Positions 1 to 12,244 of a DNA stretch of 64,000 bases are shown here, piece by piece. Below the pieces are notes generated by a model. The model was not told the DNA's origin. It was given only the letters and a program-made list of their open reading frames with translations, and did no database searches. The position numbers and the translations under genes were made by a program. Within the stretch, counting starts at the first letter, position 1. Each line of letters opens with the position of its first letter. Location of the stretch: contig CM074865.1 of assembly GCA_037501455.1 (NCBI GenBank), positions 7,885,001 through 7,949,000 on the forward strand, in the 5' to 3' direction. Origin of the DNA: Lantana camara. Lineage: Eukaryota; Streptophyta; Magnoliopsida; Lamiales; Verbenaceae.

Positions 1-256
1 AAAACATAGGGTTTTATATGAGAATTTATTTTTCACGGGGTCTTTTTTAATCATTTCACATGACACAAGGGGTTTCCTTGCAAAAAACCCTAAATCCAAA
101 TACCATGGCCAGGCAATTCACTATAAACTACAAACAAAAGATAGTATATATCCGGTCGTGACTCGGAATTGATAGTTCGATCTTCCGAGAGATGTCACGT
201 TTGTGCTACTACAATTTCCGCTGGTAAGAGCCAGTAATTTTTGTAAGATATCTTAC

Positions 257-583
257 TGTTGGGGACATACCCTAGAGCCCAAGGTTCAACCCAACACAAT
301 CAAGTCCAAGACTCAACCCATAAGGCGAGATAGAGATAAAGAAATTCTGCAGGATCGTCACAACTCGATCGGATAACTCCAATCACGATAATCTTCATGA
401 AACGTGAATAACTAAACGATAAGAACAACAAGTCCGATATTCTATAAACACAACCCTTGAGATATGACGAACCAAGCTTTTTGGTCTGATCTCTTGATTA
501 GTCTCTCTGAAACCCTGGCTTACTTCGGTATGATCCTTGAGGAAAGAGGGATTAATCTCTAAGGTTTGGGCTAGAACGCATCA
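257..583 (+). repeat. 5' LTR of the 257-8490 element
   Basis: 327-bp long terminal repeat starting TG and ending CA, immediately followed by the primer-binding site. It matches 8164-8490. Confidence 0.95.
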
Positions 584-602
584 TTGGCGCCGTCTGTGGG
601 AA
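584..602 (+). other. Primer-binding site of the 257-8490 element
   Basis: TTGGCGCCGTCTGTGGGAA directly abuts the 5' LTR. The same core occurs next to the LTRs of the 12778-14716 element (minus strand) and of the 16-kb Ty3/gypsy element (near 45820). It is the primer-site type known from Tat-lineage Ty3 elements. Confidence 0.85.
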
Positions 603-801
603 CCGATACAAAAGGCTTGTGTGTTTTCTGCCGGAATGATTTTCGTTGTTTCCCGTGAGAATCGTTTTCGTAGTTGTTCTTGAGAGTTATTTGTTGTTGT
701 CTGTAAAAAATCGTTTTGTTGTTCGCGAGAATCATTATTATTGGTGAGAATCGGCAAATCGACGAATTATTGTTATTGAATCGAGAGAATTCCACGAGCA
801 A

Positions 802-961
802 GAGTTTTGACGAGCAAAAGCAAGATTTCGTCGTTACTATTTGGAAAGATTTTTGACACCATCTTCTCTTTGTCCGCCACATGAGTATTGAGTTTTGACG
901 AGCAAAAGCAAGATTTCGTCGATACTATTTGGAAAGATTTTTGACACCATCTTCTCTTTCT
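802..961. repeat. Two-copy 88-bp direct repeat
   Basis: A block of about 72 bp starting GAGTTTTGACGAGCAAAAGC occurs at 802 and again at 890 with one or two changes. It lies in the 5' untranslated leader of the non-autonomous element. Confidence 0.9.
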
Positions 962-3864
962 CCAACGGTGGACCAAAGTGAAGATCAGCAGGAAACCCGG
1001 TTGAAGGTAGAGGCAAAGTCGACGGAAGAGATAAGTTTATCTCCCCAACTTTGTTTTCTTCCCTATCGTTATCGATAACAATGAGGATATATATTGATAT
1101 TTCGTGATTTTAAGATTAATTATAGCATGAGTTTATTTACAAAATATAAACTGTTTTTACACACATTACTCAATTATTATTGGAAGATTAATAGAACCCA
1201 GATCAAACACACCAATCCATCCCAGAGTAAGGGTCGCACCTTTGTTCGATGAAGAAGCCAATTTGTGGAACGCTACACCTCTCTTCGCTGAGTTTATTGT
1301 TTAGATTATGTTGATAATATTTTGTGAGTTTTTGCTAGAGTTTGGTTCGAACATATATAGGAATTTGATCACAAATTAGGTTGTTTGCTAGCATATTTTC
1401 CTCTAATTAACATATGTACAGGAATTTGATCACAAATTAGTAAGCTAATTGATTGGTTTTTATTTGTCGCTTTGGTTATTTTTATGCTATGTGAGAAATA
1501 GAAGACTTGAAATTAACCTCTCTCTTTTTCTTTTGGTGTATCATGGGCAGTGAAGCCAAGTGGGGAGTTCGCGGAATTAACTCAAGGAAACCAGCAAAGC
1601 TTTAATAGCGAATGAAAAAGCTCAGAGTATTAGGTGAATGTACACGAACAAAGGACGTTCGACACCCAAAAATTCGACCCATGCAGAGTTCAGCATGTGG
1701 ACGAGCCCCCTATTTGCTGCCGGAAATCTGTGAAGGAAGCAAAGTTCCAAAAAATCGCATAAGAGAGAAAAGGAATTTGATCGCGAATCCGGAGTTACCA
1801 ACCATCGTGATCCGCAAAGCCGGCATCACCACGAGCTATTGACGTACACCCGACGAACAAACACGCACCACCACGAGCTACTCAATTGTCGCCGAGCAGA
1901 AAGTCTCCGAGGAAGAAGTAGAGACCACGTCATGCAAAAACGACATCACATTGCTACTACCGATTAGAAGTTATTCCTACAATGGAGTCGTGCTCACCGG
2001 ATCACAGATTAACTCAATCAAGATAAGTTTTCGACGATTTTATTCGTCCCTCAATCTGTATTTGTTGTTTAGATTCGTCGATTACGAATTGATTCATTTT
2101 TTATTGTCGGCGTTTTGTTGATCTTTTCTATTGGAGCAGAAACAACATCAAACAAGAAGAGATCCATGTCCAGGCTGTTAATGCATGATATGATAATAAC
2201 GAAGCGAGTAAAATCAGGGGAAAATTAACCTACGAAGCTGAAAGTGGACGAAAAGATCGAAGAAAATTGTGAGAGTTTCTGGAAGCATCCAATCTGCTCC
2301 AATTAACAATAATCTGAACATCGTGTAGTCAAGATAAGTTTGTTATTTCCTTTTATTCTTTTGATTATTGAAGATATATTCTATGTCTTTTATTCTGTTA
2401 AGTGATACAGAGTGTGTAAAGATATATATCTTGCGATGTCCCGACTTCTTGTAATGTGTAAAAGTCTCTGTCTGGCTTAGTATACGTCTTCTTTGCAGCA
2501 CATATAATAAACATTAATTGGGTTTTGGTAGCACTCATGATAAGGATAATTGGTTTAGTCTAAACTCTTTTCGTTAGCTTTATGGGATATGATTGTTCTC
2601 AATTTTGTTTTCCTTTTTTGACAGAAGTACCAAAAACTTAATTTGCCAATCTATAAAACTAGATCGGCAACTCATGCAAATCAGCGCCTGTTACCATGTT
2701 TTGTTGCGCGCTGATATCGCCTTCCTTTACATCGGCTGCGAAGTCAGAAAGCTGGCTTCTCATCAAGGTCGTGTCGGCCTAAGTATGCAATTAATGTCTG
2801 CAAGAAGTAGCTGACCATTATGACCTACAAAGCCGACAATGTCAACGACGAAGTTGTCCGCCTTTTAAGTCGCAGCCGAACAGGGAAGCCCCCGATGAGG
2901 AGCCTCCTCGTTGCTTCTCCCCGACCCAAGTAGTAGTCTGGACGAGGAAATTGGCCTGGGCGGAGGCCCGATAGCTTCTAAGTAGAAGCTTTATTCATCT
3001 TGTTGCCAAAGCATATCGTCATGGTCCTAGGAGCTAGAAACGGTGCTCGACTACAATTTTTCAATCTCGGAACGTGATATTAGGATCCGTTCGAATCATT
3101 GAGTGGACAAAAGAAAAAAATCTGGTTTATTCAAAAATATTCAGTGTGCAACAAGAGCCTTGGCGTTTCTTCTATTGTATATGTGGCTGGTTATGAGAGT
3201 GTGAATACCAGTGTCCAAGGAAAGAAAATTAATATTCCCAGCATTCGCTCTTATTTCCATATGTCAACTATGAAGTGAGATAGACTGCACTTCCTGCTTC
3301 CAAGACAATCAAAGAAGGAAACCATTATTTTAAAGATCAACGTCATCATTTAGTTTCTGTTTGAGGACAAATGCAATGACCATTAGATATTGCAAATAAA
3401 GACTTCTGTTCGTTGTCCCACAACCCAGGAGAAACGAACGAGATAAGTTTTCTAATTCGATATATTTTTTATCTATGCTCATATTTGGATTATGCTTCGT
3501 TATCCTCACTTATATGCATCACTTAATATAGCACAACTATTATCTTGCATGACTAGTTAATCACTACATTATGTTCAATTTGTGTACTTTAAGTTTAATA
3601 TCGAAAGAAATTGTGTATTCTGTACTCAAATTTATCATGAGATAAATGTGTAGACGGGTCAAATCGAGTTGCTTGGAACCCCAATGTTCGAGTAAATTAA
3701 GATGAACTAGTGATAATTGATTTGTTCTGATATTTAGCTATATTTTTTATGTTAGAATCGGTTATGATGCTGATGCTTGAACACATTTTGTTAATTGATG
3801 AGACTTTCTGCTCGAATTTGTAAAGAGACAAAGATATTTGATGATAGATTTGATATGTTATTCC

Positions 3865-4020
3865 TCGGATCCCATTCGATTTGGACAAACATTTACTTCG
3901 GATCCCGACTAGCTAGGGCAAGCAGAACTTTGGATCCCACTTCCTAGGGCAAGTATCTGCTTCGAATCCCAACGAATAAGGGCAAGTATTTGTTTCGGAT
4001 CCCAACTCGTTAGGGCAGGA
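3865..4020. repeat. Five-copy short tandem repeat, period 32-33 bp
   Basis: GGATCCC/GAATCCC followed by AGGGCAAG recurs near 3867, 3899, 3932, 3964 and 3997. It sits in the interior of the 257-8490 element, a little upstream of the nested solo LTR. Confidence 0.85.
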
Positions 4021-4276
4021 ATCAAGATTGATAATTCGATAATGATAACTTGATAATGAGTTCGAAAAAGAAAAAAAAAAAAAACAGAAGAAATAAAGAT
4101 AAATTCGAGCAGAAATATATTATGTTTTTATCCATTTCAAAAGAAAATTCTTATTTGAACGAGATAATAAATAATTTTCATTTTCTTACTTCCATACGTA
4201 TTCAGACTATTATTCTCACCTTGAATTTTGTTTAGCAAAGAGACAATTGAGTGATGAATTGTTGTATGTCGAGATG

Positions 4277-7200
4277 TGTAATGCCCCAACTTTCGACATT
4301 TCAGCCTAACTCTCTCGAATTCCTAACCTTCACGCACACACCTGCACAATTTATATCCACCTTTATTAAATAATAAATTATACATACTTTTGAAATCAAT
4401 TCTCTCTCTCCTTTCCTATTCTACACGACACACTTATATATATATATATATAACACCTACACTAATTGCTTTATAGTTACACAAATTATTACATATAATT
4501 ATATATTATACAAAACCTTCTCTTTTCTCTGTTAATTCACACATCTCACACAAGCCACAATTACAACTCTCACACACTCTCTCTCCCCCGCGGAAATGGC
4601 AAGACAAGGCAAAGCTCCATCTTCATAAGCACCTAGCTCCATTGATCGTTTTCACAACCGCCATCTTCACTTTCCCTTCCTTCCCCTTCTTCTTTGTTGG
4701 TAAGTTGCTTGGTGTGTATGTATTTATTTGTATATTATGAATGCTTAAACTAGGGTCTGAGCTCATATGTTGTAAATATATAATTTCTTGATGCATAATT
4801 ATAATTTCATGCTCATAATTGAATTTATTACAAGATTTTTTTTGTTGTTGCTATTTATATTAATGGTGTGAACATTTATGAGGGTTTTATTAACTAGGTG
4901 AGTTTGTACATATTTAATTTTTCAAACATGATCTTACTTTAATATGTGCCAATTACGTAGAAATATGTATAATGTTGTGATTGAGTATTTTTTTTACTTG
5001 TGATAAATTGGGGAGTTTTGAATCATCCCCTGCTTCCGCTACTGTTGTTGCTTACCATGCTGCTGTATTGATTGTCACTTTTATTTTGCTGCTTGTTCCG
5101 AAGATCTGGAGTGCAAATATTTTAAATTAAAAAGATTTCAATAATTTTCTAATCTATAACCCACTTTAATGCTCATCATGCTTTTCAATTAAGAAATACG
5201 AAAGTTGGGCACTAATATAATATATGGTATGCATAGTTTATGGTTGAAGATTTAATTGTTTGGAAGTGGGGCTGCCACTATATTTATTTTATTTCAAAAC
5301 GTCATTTAGTGGTTAGTGGGCAGAGTGCTATGTTAGTGCTGTGTGATACCTTAGGTTAAGCATAAATTGATTTAGTTGATTAATTTAATGGAATGCTGGG
5401 ATTACATTTAATAGAGGTTGGAGCATTGTTTTGATGTGATTTAGAAATTGTTGTTTTGGTTGATCTTGATTTTTGGCCGAGCTTTCCCCTGTTTTTCCCG
5501 ACACCCTCCCCTGCTCCAATTGCTCTGGTTTTTCTACTGTAGTAAATATTTGAAGTGTAGAGTACTCTCCTTTTTACGGTTCGTCAATATCTATTTTCGT
5601 TTGTGAGTTATGACCGTTTTAATTTGGTGCCGCCAAACTGTCGCGAATCTGCGTTAACCCAATTTAAAATCGAATTGTGGCTTGTTGAGTTAGATTTTTT
5701 CAAAACTGTTTTACGGGGGTATTTCTGGATATGTTATAAGTATTTCCACCGATTTTCAGATCGTTTCGACTTCGTTTGATAAGTGAACGACGATCATTTT
5801 GTACTAGTAGCGCTGCAGGAAATTTTCTGTTTTGGGTCATATTCAAACGAAATCTGGTATTTGCTCGGGATGAATTAGGATGTGAGCCTTACATTGTTGT
5901 AATGATATGTTTGTCTAGTTTTCTAGGAATTTTACGGTTCGTTAAAATTCATTCTGATGAAGGAGTTATGCTCATTTGAATACAACATGCGCATGTTGAA
6001 AATTTTCTGCATTAATGTCACATTTTGTTCCAATCATTTCTTTGACCCCTAATTGCTATTATATGACTGATTACATGTTGAAACGCAATATTTTCATGGT
6101 ACATTGTATTTTTCTCGTCGTCTCGTTGCATTTTCGCCGTTCGTCATATTTGGTACATTTTGAGTCGTGTTTCACGGACAATTGTCTTTCTTGCACAGAC
6201 CAGCTTCCTGGTGACGAGGAGCAGGCCCCGTGAGCTGTTTCCTTGGATTATTTTGGGTCGTTCAGGTGAGGTTTAATTTCTAGATACATAGAACCATTAC
6301 AACCCTTACGTGAACTTTCGGCCAAAAGGTATCTATATATCTATAGTTTTCTAAACTCTATTGATTTTCCACTGATCTATTGAAATTGTACTGTATTGAT
6401 TGATTGATTGATTGTTTTGGCGAGTATTGTATTGCACTGTGGGTCCGAGGGTAGTGACTCGAGCCAACCGGGAAAGCATGGGCTGACGGGTAACTCGGGA
6501 GCTATCCTCACCAAATTGGGATGACCCCTGAACCCCCTAGGAAATTAGGGCGGGGAAGGAGTTCCGGGCTTAGGGAATCATGCACCCTCTGCCCAGATTG
6601 ATTGGATGGCGGGGCCTTGCAATCCCCCATCACCCGGAGGAAGAAGGTTGGATTGAAACTGCTAATTGTGCACTGTAAATAGATTGTTTGATCACCTAAT
6701 CACTTAATAACTGAATGATTGATTGTACACTGTCGGAGTAAGGTTGGAGATTTGCCCTCACTCGCCGGGCCACTGATTGATTGATTGAAATTGATTGAAG
6801 TGTCTAATCTGATAGTTGTAATCTCGGGCGAGTTCTAAGTATTATTGAACCTGTTTTGTTCTGTTATAAAACCTTACCCGAGGTTATGACTTGCATGTTA
6901 TCTGCGCTTATATATTATTATGCCCCTCGCTCAGTCTTGTGGAGACTGACACCTCACTTTTCAGTTTTGCAGGTGGTGTGCTAGGCGGGAGTCAGAGTTG
7001 TGTCTTGTCCTTCCTTTCGAGTCTTGTTCCAGTCTCTTCACTTACACTCACTGCATATTGTATTTTAATTACTGTATTGAACTTGCTATTGGATTAGTAT
7101 GCTACTTACTGAATTAAATTGAACTCGGGACAGGTTCTAGGGCTTTAGTTGAACCCGTTTTATGTTATTGTATTGAATTGATTCGGGACAGGTTAGGACA

Positions 7201-7457
7201 GGTTCATTGAATTAGTAGAACCCGTATTTACTTTCATTGAACTTGTATTCATTCTATTGATATTGATTAGATAATTGCCTTACTTCCGCATTGTGGTCAC
7301 TGTTGATCGTTTCAGGGTTAGATTCCGCCTAGCTAGGACTGTCTTTTTCATTGTCTTCCGTTCGCTGTGAGTTTAGTTCATGTATGGATCATTCCATTTC
7401 ATATGTGGACTGAACTCATAGTGCGGGGGATGTGGTGCTCTCGTCGCGGGTACTACA
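4277..7457 (+). mobile_element. Solo LTR (3.18 kb), Tekay/Del-like, nested in the 257-8490 element
   Basis: The segment begins TGTAATGCCCC and ends CGGGTACTACA (TG...CA) and is flanked on both sides by AGATG (4272-4276 and 7458-7462). It contains no second LTR, primer site, purine tract or coding domain, so it is best read as a solo LTR left by recombination between the LTRs of a full element. Long LTRs that start with a TGTRAYRCCCC-like end are known from the chromovirus Tekay/Del group; placing it in that group is inference from the ends and length. The short open frames inside (such as 5776-5979 and 6015-6233) have no recognisable product. Confidence 0.88.
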
Positions 7458-8131
7458 AGATGGCCATGTACGAGCTGATCTGATAGCGAGCAACAGTCAT
7501 GAAGCTTACCCGGACATTTAATGAAGACTCATTCTTTAATGCACTTAGCTCGTCTCGATCTCGGTGGATTAGGGAGGGGGAGTAGGGATGGTATCCCATT
7601 TCCCCAACTGTTATGCAATAATGCATTTCTGGGTGCATGAAACAAGGAGTTTGGAATGAAGACAACGAAATCACATTGGCATCGGTTTTCTTGGAATGAT
7701 CCAAGACAGAGTAAACTATTGTAAAGAGAGATAACTTACAAGATTAAAAAGAAACTGTCAGATGGCGAACAAGATGGAAAATCGTCCATTCCTGGAATCG
7801 GCTCGACAGGTATTTGCTTGGAAGAAAGGGGGCTAAGGAACATGACAATCTTAAAGTCACATTCATGTAAGAACAGTGGAACGCGAGGTAGTATGCTGAA
7901 CAGGAGAAGACAAAGAATTGAAGTAAAAATATTCAGTTCAACATGAGAAGATTACAAACAACACGGAGATATCTTTGAAGGGAGGAAGGAATATTGATGG
8001 AGGATGAGCTGAATTAAACACAAGCAGCGGTTCTCTTTGGATGGATGACAAGATTACCGAATTGGAACAAAACAGTTGGGTTAAACCTTCTATCTATCAA
8101 TCCCCTCTGTTCTACGAACATAGTGGACTTA

Positions 8132-8163
8132 GGGGGGGGGGGGGGGGGGGGGGGGGGGAGTAG
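8132..8163 (+). other. Expanded polypurine tract with 27 consecutive G
   Basis: Positions 8132-8158 are uninterrupted G, followed by AGTAG and then the 3' LTR at 8164. The location is that of the plus-strand polypurine primer. Confidence 0.85.
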
Positions 8164-8490
8164 TGTTGGGGATATACCCTAGAGCCCAAGGTTCAACCCA
8201 ACACAATCAAGCCCAAGACTCAACCCATAAGGCGAGATAGAGATAAAGAAATTCTGCAGGATTGTCACAACTCGATCGGATAACTCCAATCACGATAATC
8301 TTCATGAAACGTGAATAACTAAACGATAAGAACAACAAGTCCGATATTCTATAAATACAACCCTTGAGATATGACGAACCAAGCTTTTTGGTCTGATCTC
8401 TTGATTAGTCTCTCTGAAACCCTAGCTTACTTCGGTATGATCCTTGAGGAAAGAGGGATTAATCTCTAAGGTTTGGGCTAGAACGCATCA
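8164..8490 (+). repeat. 3' LTR of the 257-8490 element
   Basis: 327-bp copy of the 5' LTR, directly followed by the CTTAC target duplication and then by resumed GLOX-like sequence. Confidence 0.95.
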
Positions 8491-9232
8491 CTTACAATCT
8501 TTAATTCATCGAAAATGAATGATTAGTGAAAGGGAGTGCTGCCACATTGTCATTTATATTTATTCTTCCTTGAACAGTAAAATTGACGAATGGTTGTCCG
8601 TATTTAATTTAGGATTGTGAAAGGGGCGACATGATTCTAGAGCGGACACGTGAAAATCTTGTGAGCAAATAATTCGGGAAAAACGCTACATTTGATAATT
8701 CAATAGGATAAAACACGTCCATAAAATTATAATATGCATCTGCATTGCTGCCAGCAACGAGAACATTACCATCACGAAGCAAAATGGCAGAAGAGTGGCA
8801 CATTCTTGGAATGGTACCCGATTTTTGATCCCCAAATCTTGATGTGGCCGAATTATTTGGCCTATAATATGACGGGCGTTAAAACAGGTCCTCACCCAAA
8901 TCCCATTCGGACGTACCAGCAAATGCCACATTTACGAGTAGAACATTACCATTAGACAGCAAGAACATATCACCCATGACTCTAGCCGAAGGCATCGTCT
9001 CCATGACCCATTGTGAATTCGGGTCATTTATTCGAATTCTCCCCCACGTATTCAAAGCCCCAACAAATCTTCCATTTTCCGCACTAATTAATGTAACTTT
9101 TATTATTATGAATTAATCACAATTAAGCTTAACAAATCAACAATATTACAGGTAGCTTAAGAACCAACAGTACTCTCATTGTTAGAAAAGACCATGAATA
9201 ACACTTAATAAATCAGCAACCTTGCCGACCAA

Positions 9233-10820
9233 CTACTGTATTTGGACCCAAATACCTTCACTTGGAACTTCACGGTAAACCACAAACAAAATGTAGTATC
9301 CGGGTGGAGCAAGAACCCTAGAACCCGGTGTCATGACCCGAACCCGATAATTCGTATTTCCAAGTGATGTCACATTGGCACCTCTCCGATTCCCATCTAA
9401 AAGAAACAACAATCTTTGGCTCATTGAGATCGAATGAGTATTGAAAGGGGTGGATACATCGTAACGGAGATCAAATTTCTTTGTATGCTTCCTATTGCAG
9501 TGAAATCTATAACGAGCTCTTGGCCGTATCCGACTTGGCATTGCGAAATAGGCGATGTGATAGTGGGTCGTACCTTTGCCAATCTTGGATGCAAATAGTC
9601 CGGCAAAAATGCCTCCATCGTCAAATCGGTAGGGAAAAGCACACCGGTATAAGTATTTAACCAATTTGGATTGCTGCCACTAACGAGAACCCGACCATCG
9701 CGGACCAGAACTGCGGTCGAGTGGTACATTCTAGGAGTGGAAGTTTCATTTTGGATCTCAAATCTTAATCCAATCGGCTTATTTATTTTGTATAGGATCG
9801 GGGTTAGAACAGGATTTCGACCCGATCGCAAGTCAGCAGTACCAGCAGATGCCCCGTTTATCAGAAGCACGTTGCCATTGGGTAGCAATATCATATCGCC
9901 CATCACTTTAGCTACAGGCATCGTTTCCATGACCCATTTTGGGTTCCGATCGTTTATTCGGATCCTTCCACACGTATTTAGTGCCTCTAGGAACGTCTCA
10001 TTTTGTGCATTTTCATAAGAGCCGATTGGTGCACCACCACACACCAAAACTTCAGCAACAACATCACTTCCCCGTTCGAAATTCCTCAACGGAAGCAGAA
10101 CTACAGTACTCGAACTCGGAAAACTCCTCGGGTCCCCACCCGGGATGGTCGGGTAATTCCTCACCACCGCCCCTCTAACATAATCGAACAAAATAGCCCG
10201 ATTATTAGCGAAAATAAACAAATTACCATCCACGTTCAAGAACACAAACGGGTACAACTTATTCTCAATCTTTGGATCACTGGTCTAGGAAAGAAACGGC
10301 AAACTGAAGGTTCCGTCAGCTCCCGTGGTCTTCGGGTAGAACTCGTAGTTATATTGATCACGACCACCAATGATTATTTGTCGTCCGTCCGGCAAGATGT
10401 GGTTGGTGGAGTACCACTGGAATGGGCAGTGCAGTTGTGTTTGAGGGTTATGTCTCTGGGATTGTCACGGCATCTGTTTAGGGACGGAACCACAATTTAG
10501 AATAAGGCGGGAAATAAAGCCTCAAAATAGAGAGCGAAAATATAAATAAACCAAAATATATGTATAAAAATAATAAAAATTCAAAATCTAGGAGGTGGGG
10601 TTACGTCTCTGCACCTGTTGTTTGGGAGGGAAATGTTGGAGGGGCCGAAATCGGTGCGGTCGATGAGGACGATGCTGTCAGTGTGGAGGAGCTGCATGTG
10701 CATGGCGAGTACACCGGTGTTCGAGAGGAGGTGAGTCCACGCGCCGCCTTCCACGGTGGCGCGTTGGAGGAGGAGAATGGTGAGGAGGGAGGAAAGAAGG
10801 CAATTGAGAGTAGTGGGCAT
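9233..10820 (-). pseudogene. GLOX-like gene copy 2: decayed glyoxal/galactose-oxidase-like gene
   Basis: Reading leftwards from 10820, a short open frame (to 10581) gives the signal-peptide region and the conserved start of the oxidase domain, ending in NISLPNNRCRD. An insertion of about 128 bp (roughly 10482-10609) follows, itself containing a second degenerate copy of neighbouring gene sequence. Next comes a junction near 10405 where about 70 codons (residues 100-170 of the intact copy, including the Cys of the Cys-Tyr cofactor) are deleted. An in-frame TAG at 10285-10287 replaces a Gln/Glu codon of the other copies. The middle part runs open to about 9460, where one frameshift moves the C-terminus (ending at 9233, REVPSEGIWV) into another frame. 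The Cys loss alone would abolish oxidase chemistry. Clearly a pseudogene. Confidence 0.9.
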
Positions 10821-10866
10821 GGCTGCTGGCTTTGTATTTGTATGAATATCTGTTTATTTGGCGGGG

Positions 10867-10874
10867 TTTAAATA
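10867..10874 (-). promoter_or_regulatory. Residual TATA-like box of GLOX copy 2
   Basis: TATTTAAA on the minus strand, about 47 bp upstream of the copy 2 start codon. Copies 3 and 4 have ACTATATAAA at 76-85 bp upstream. Confidence 0.4.
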
Positions 10875-10982
10875 GATCATCATCACATTTTATTTAATTT
10901 CCTCTTTGCTGGCAAAAAAGGAATATTATAATAGTAATAATATTATTAAAAGACAAAAATGGTTCCCCTGTTGTCTGGATTT

Positions 10983-11060
10983 GGTTATATAATTCAACTT
11001 GTTAGAAAGCCAGACAATTACTTGGTTATATAATCCCAATTGTTAGAAAAGCCAGACAAT
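10983..11060. repeat. Two-copy ~40-bp tandem duplication
   Basis: GGTTATATAATYCMA, CTTGTTAGAAAGCCAGACAATT and close variants occur twice in a row just upstream of GLOX copy 2. Confidence 0.8.
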
Positions 11061-11380
11061 TGAGAATCATTTTTGTGCACCTTATCTACTCATCCATATG
11101 CAGTACATAAATGATTATCGATCGAATACCTTCGGGTTTTGCCGTTAGATTTCATACTATATCTTTACTTCACACATCAGTGGGTGATTAAGATTAAGAG
11201 AGAGACTTTTTTTATTTTTATTTATAACATAATTTCTCTAATCTTATTTCAACCATCCATCGATTCATATGACGTGTGTATCTATACTATATTACTATCT
11301 ATACTATTATATTAAGGTAGATAGAAACCGCCGTGGTGTCTTGAACTCTTTTCTTTTCTGCCCCTTACTTTTAAAATATA

Positions 11381-12244
11381 CTAGTCACCTGGGGCACGCC
11401 GTCCTGCGTGCAAAAGAAAAAATTATAATATAATTAGTTATGATAAAAATTAAAATAAAAAAAAAATAGAAAGGGCTATCAACTTGATATTTTCTGAAAA
11501 TACGAAACTATGATAAATTATCTTTCAATAAAAAGAAAAATATATAAATATTTCTACCTTTAATATAAAGATTCACTCCTCTAGATTCTCTATTTTAGGC
11601 TCGTTTCCTGTAAATTTACCTGTAAAATAGAACAAATCAACCTTACATGATGCATTGCAGCAACACAAAATAAAAAAAGATATCTTACTTTAAATTTTAG
11701 AGGCTTCAAATTTTCCTGTAAAATAAAACAAATCAACTTTCTAAACTTTACATATGCAGCAACATAAAATAAAGAAATATCTTACTTTTAATTTTAGAGA
11801 CTTGCAAGAGCATTTCACAATAGAATTTTGAGAGGACAATTGTTCATGGGTTGCATTGTTGTAGCTCTGATTTGAGTTAAAATAAAAAAATAATAGAGAA
11901 AAAAGGTGTTACTTTTCAATTTTTTCTGCAAAATAAAACAAATCAACTTTCTAAATCTCTGCAAAATAAAACAAATCAACTTTTTAAACATTACATAATG
12001 CACTGCAACAACATAAACAAAGAAATACCTTACTTTCAATTTTAGAGACTTCTAAGAGCATTTCACAATAGAATTTTGAGAGTCCCATGGGTAAGTGAAA
12101 TTGTGGAGATTTTAAATTCCGATTTAGTCCTTAGAATTATTGATAGTTTAGGGGTATAATAGGTAGTTTAGAAAAATTGGTGTCCAACCCTCAATAACTG
12201 CCGTTTGTGAGACAAAAACCTATTCCTTTTTTATATAGTATAGA
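11381..12244 (-). mobile_element. Probable non-autonomous Helitron (minus strand)
   Basis: On the minus strand the left end shows a stem-loop (GCACGC, short loop, GGCGTGC) followed about 9 bases later by CTAG at 11384-11381, the usual Helitron 3' terminus. The right end on the minus strand begins TCTATACTATATAA, similar to known plant Helitron 5' ends, but the base before it is T and not the expected A. No Rep/helicase is encoded. The interior contains a direct repeat of about 80 bp (about 11755-11842 and 12003-12082). A second 5'-end-like sequence, TCTATACTATTATATTAAGG at about 11302, lies just outside and suggests an older, related insertion. Confidence 0.55.

Larger units (their letters stand above)
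257..8490 (+). mobile_element. Non-autonomous LTR retrotransposon (LARD-like) with Tat-type primer site
   Basis: The two LTRs are 327 bp each (257-583 and 8164-8490), begin TGTTGG and end CATCA, and differ at about five positions, all transitions (roughly 98.5% identical by eye). The element is flanked by the 5-bp duplication CTTAC (252-256 and 8491-8495). A primer-binding site starting TTGGCGCCGTCTGTGGGAA lies at 584, and a purine tract that includes a 27-base poly(G) run lies just before the 3' LTR. The interior has no long open frame and no gag, protease, RT or integrase motif, so it must move with enzymes from another element. A 3.2-kb solo LTR (4277-7457) is nested inside; without it the element is about 5 kb. 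Confidence 0.93.
92..9086 (-). pseudogene. GLOX-like gene copy 1: C-terminal remnant split by an LTR retrotransposon
   Basis: Two blocks, about 92-256 and 8491-9086, align base for base in the same order and strand with the 3' part of the intact GLOX copy at 17483-19174. They cover the C-terminal DUF1929 part and the region with the Tyr-His (RMYHS) metal-ligand motif. Similarity stops abruptly near 9086, so everything upstream of roughly residue 305 is missing. Block 1 also lacks about 28 bp present in the intact copy, and stops and frameshifts are scattered through both blocks. The 8.2-kb element at 257-8490 separates the blocks and is bounded by a CTTAC target duplication, so the insertion itself is clean. 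Not expected to make protein. Confidence 0.85.
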
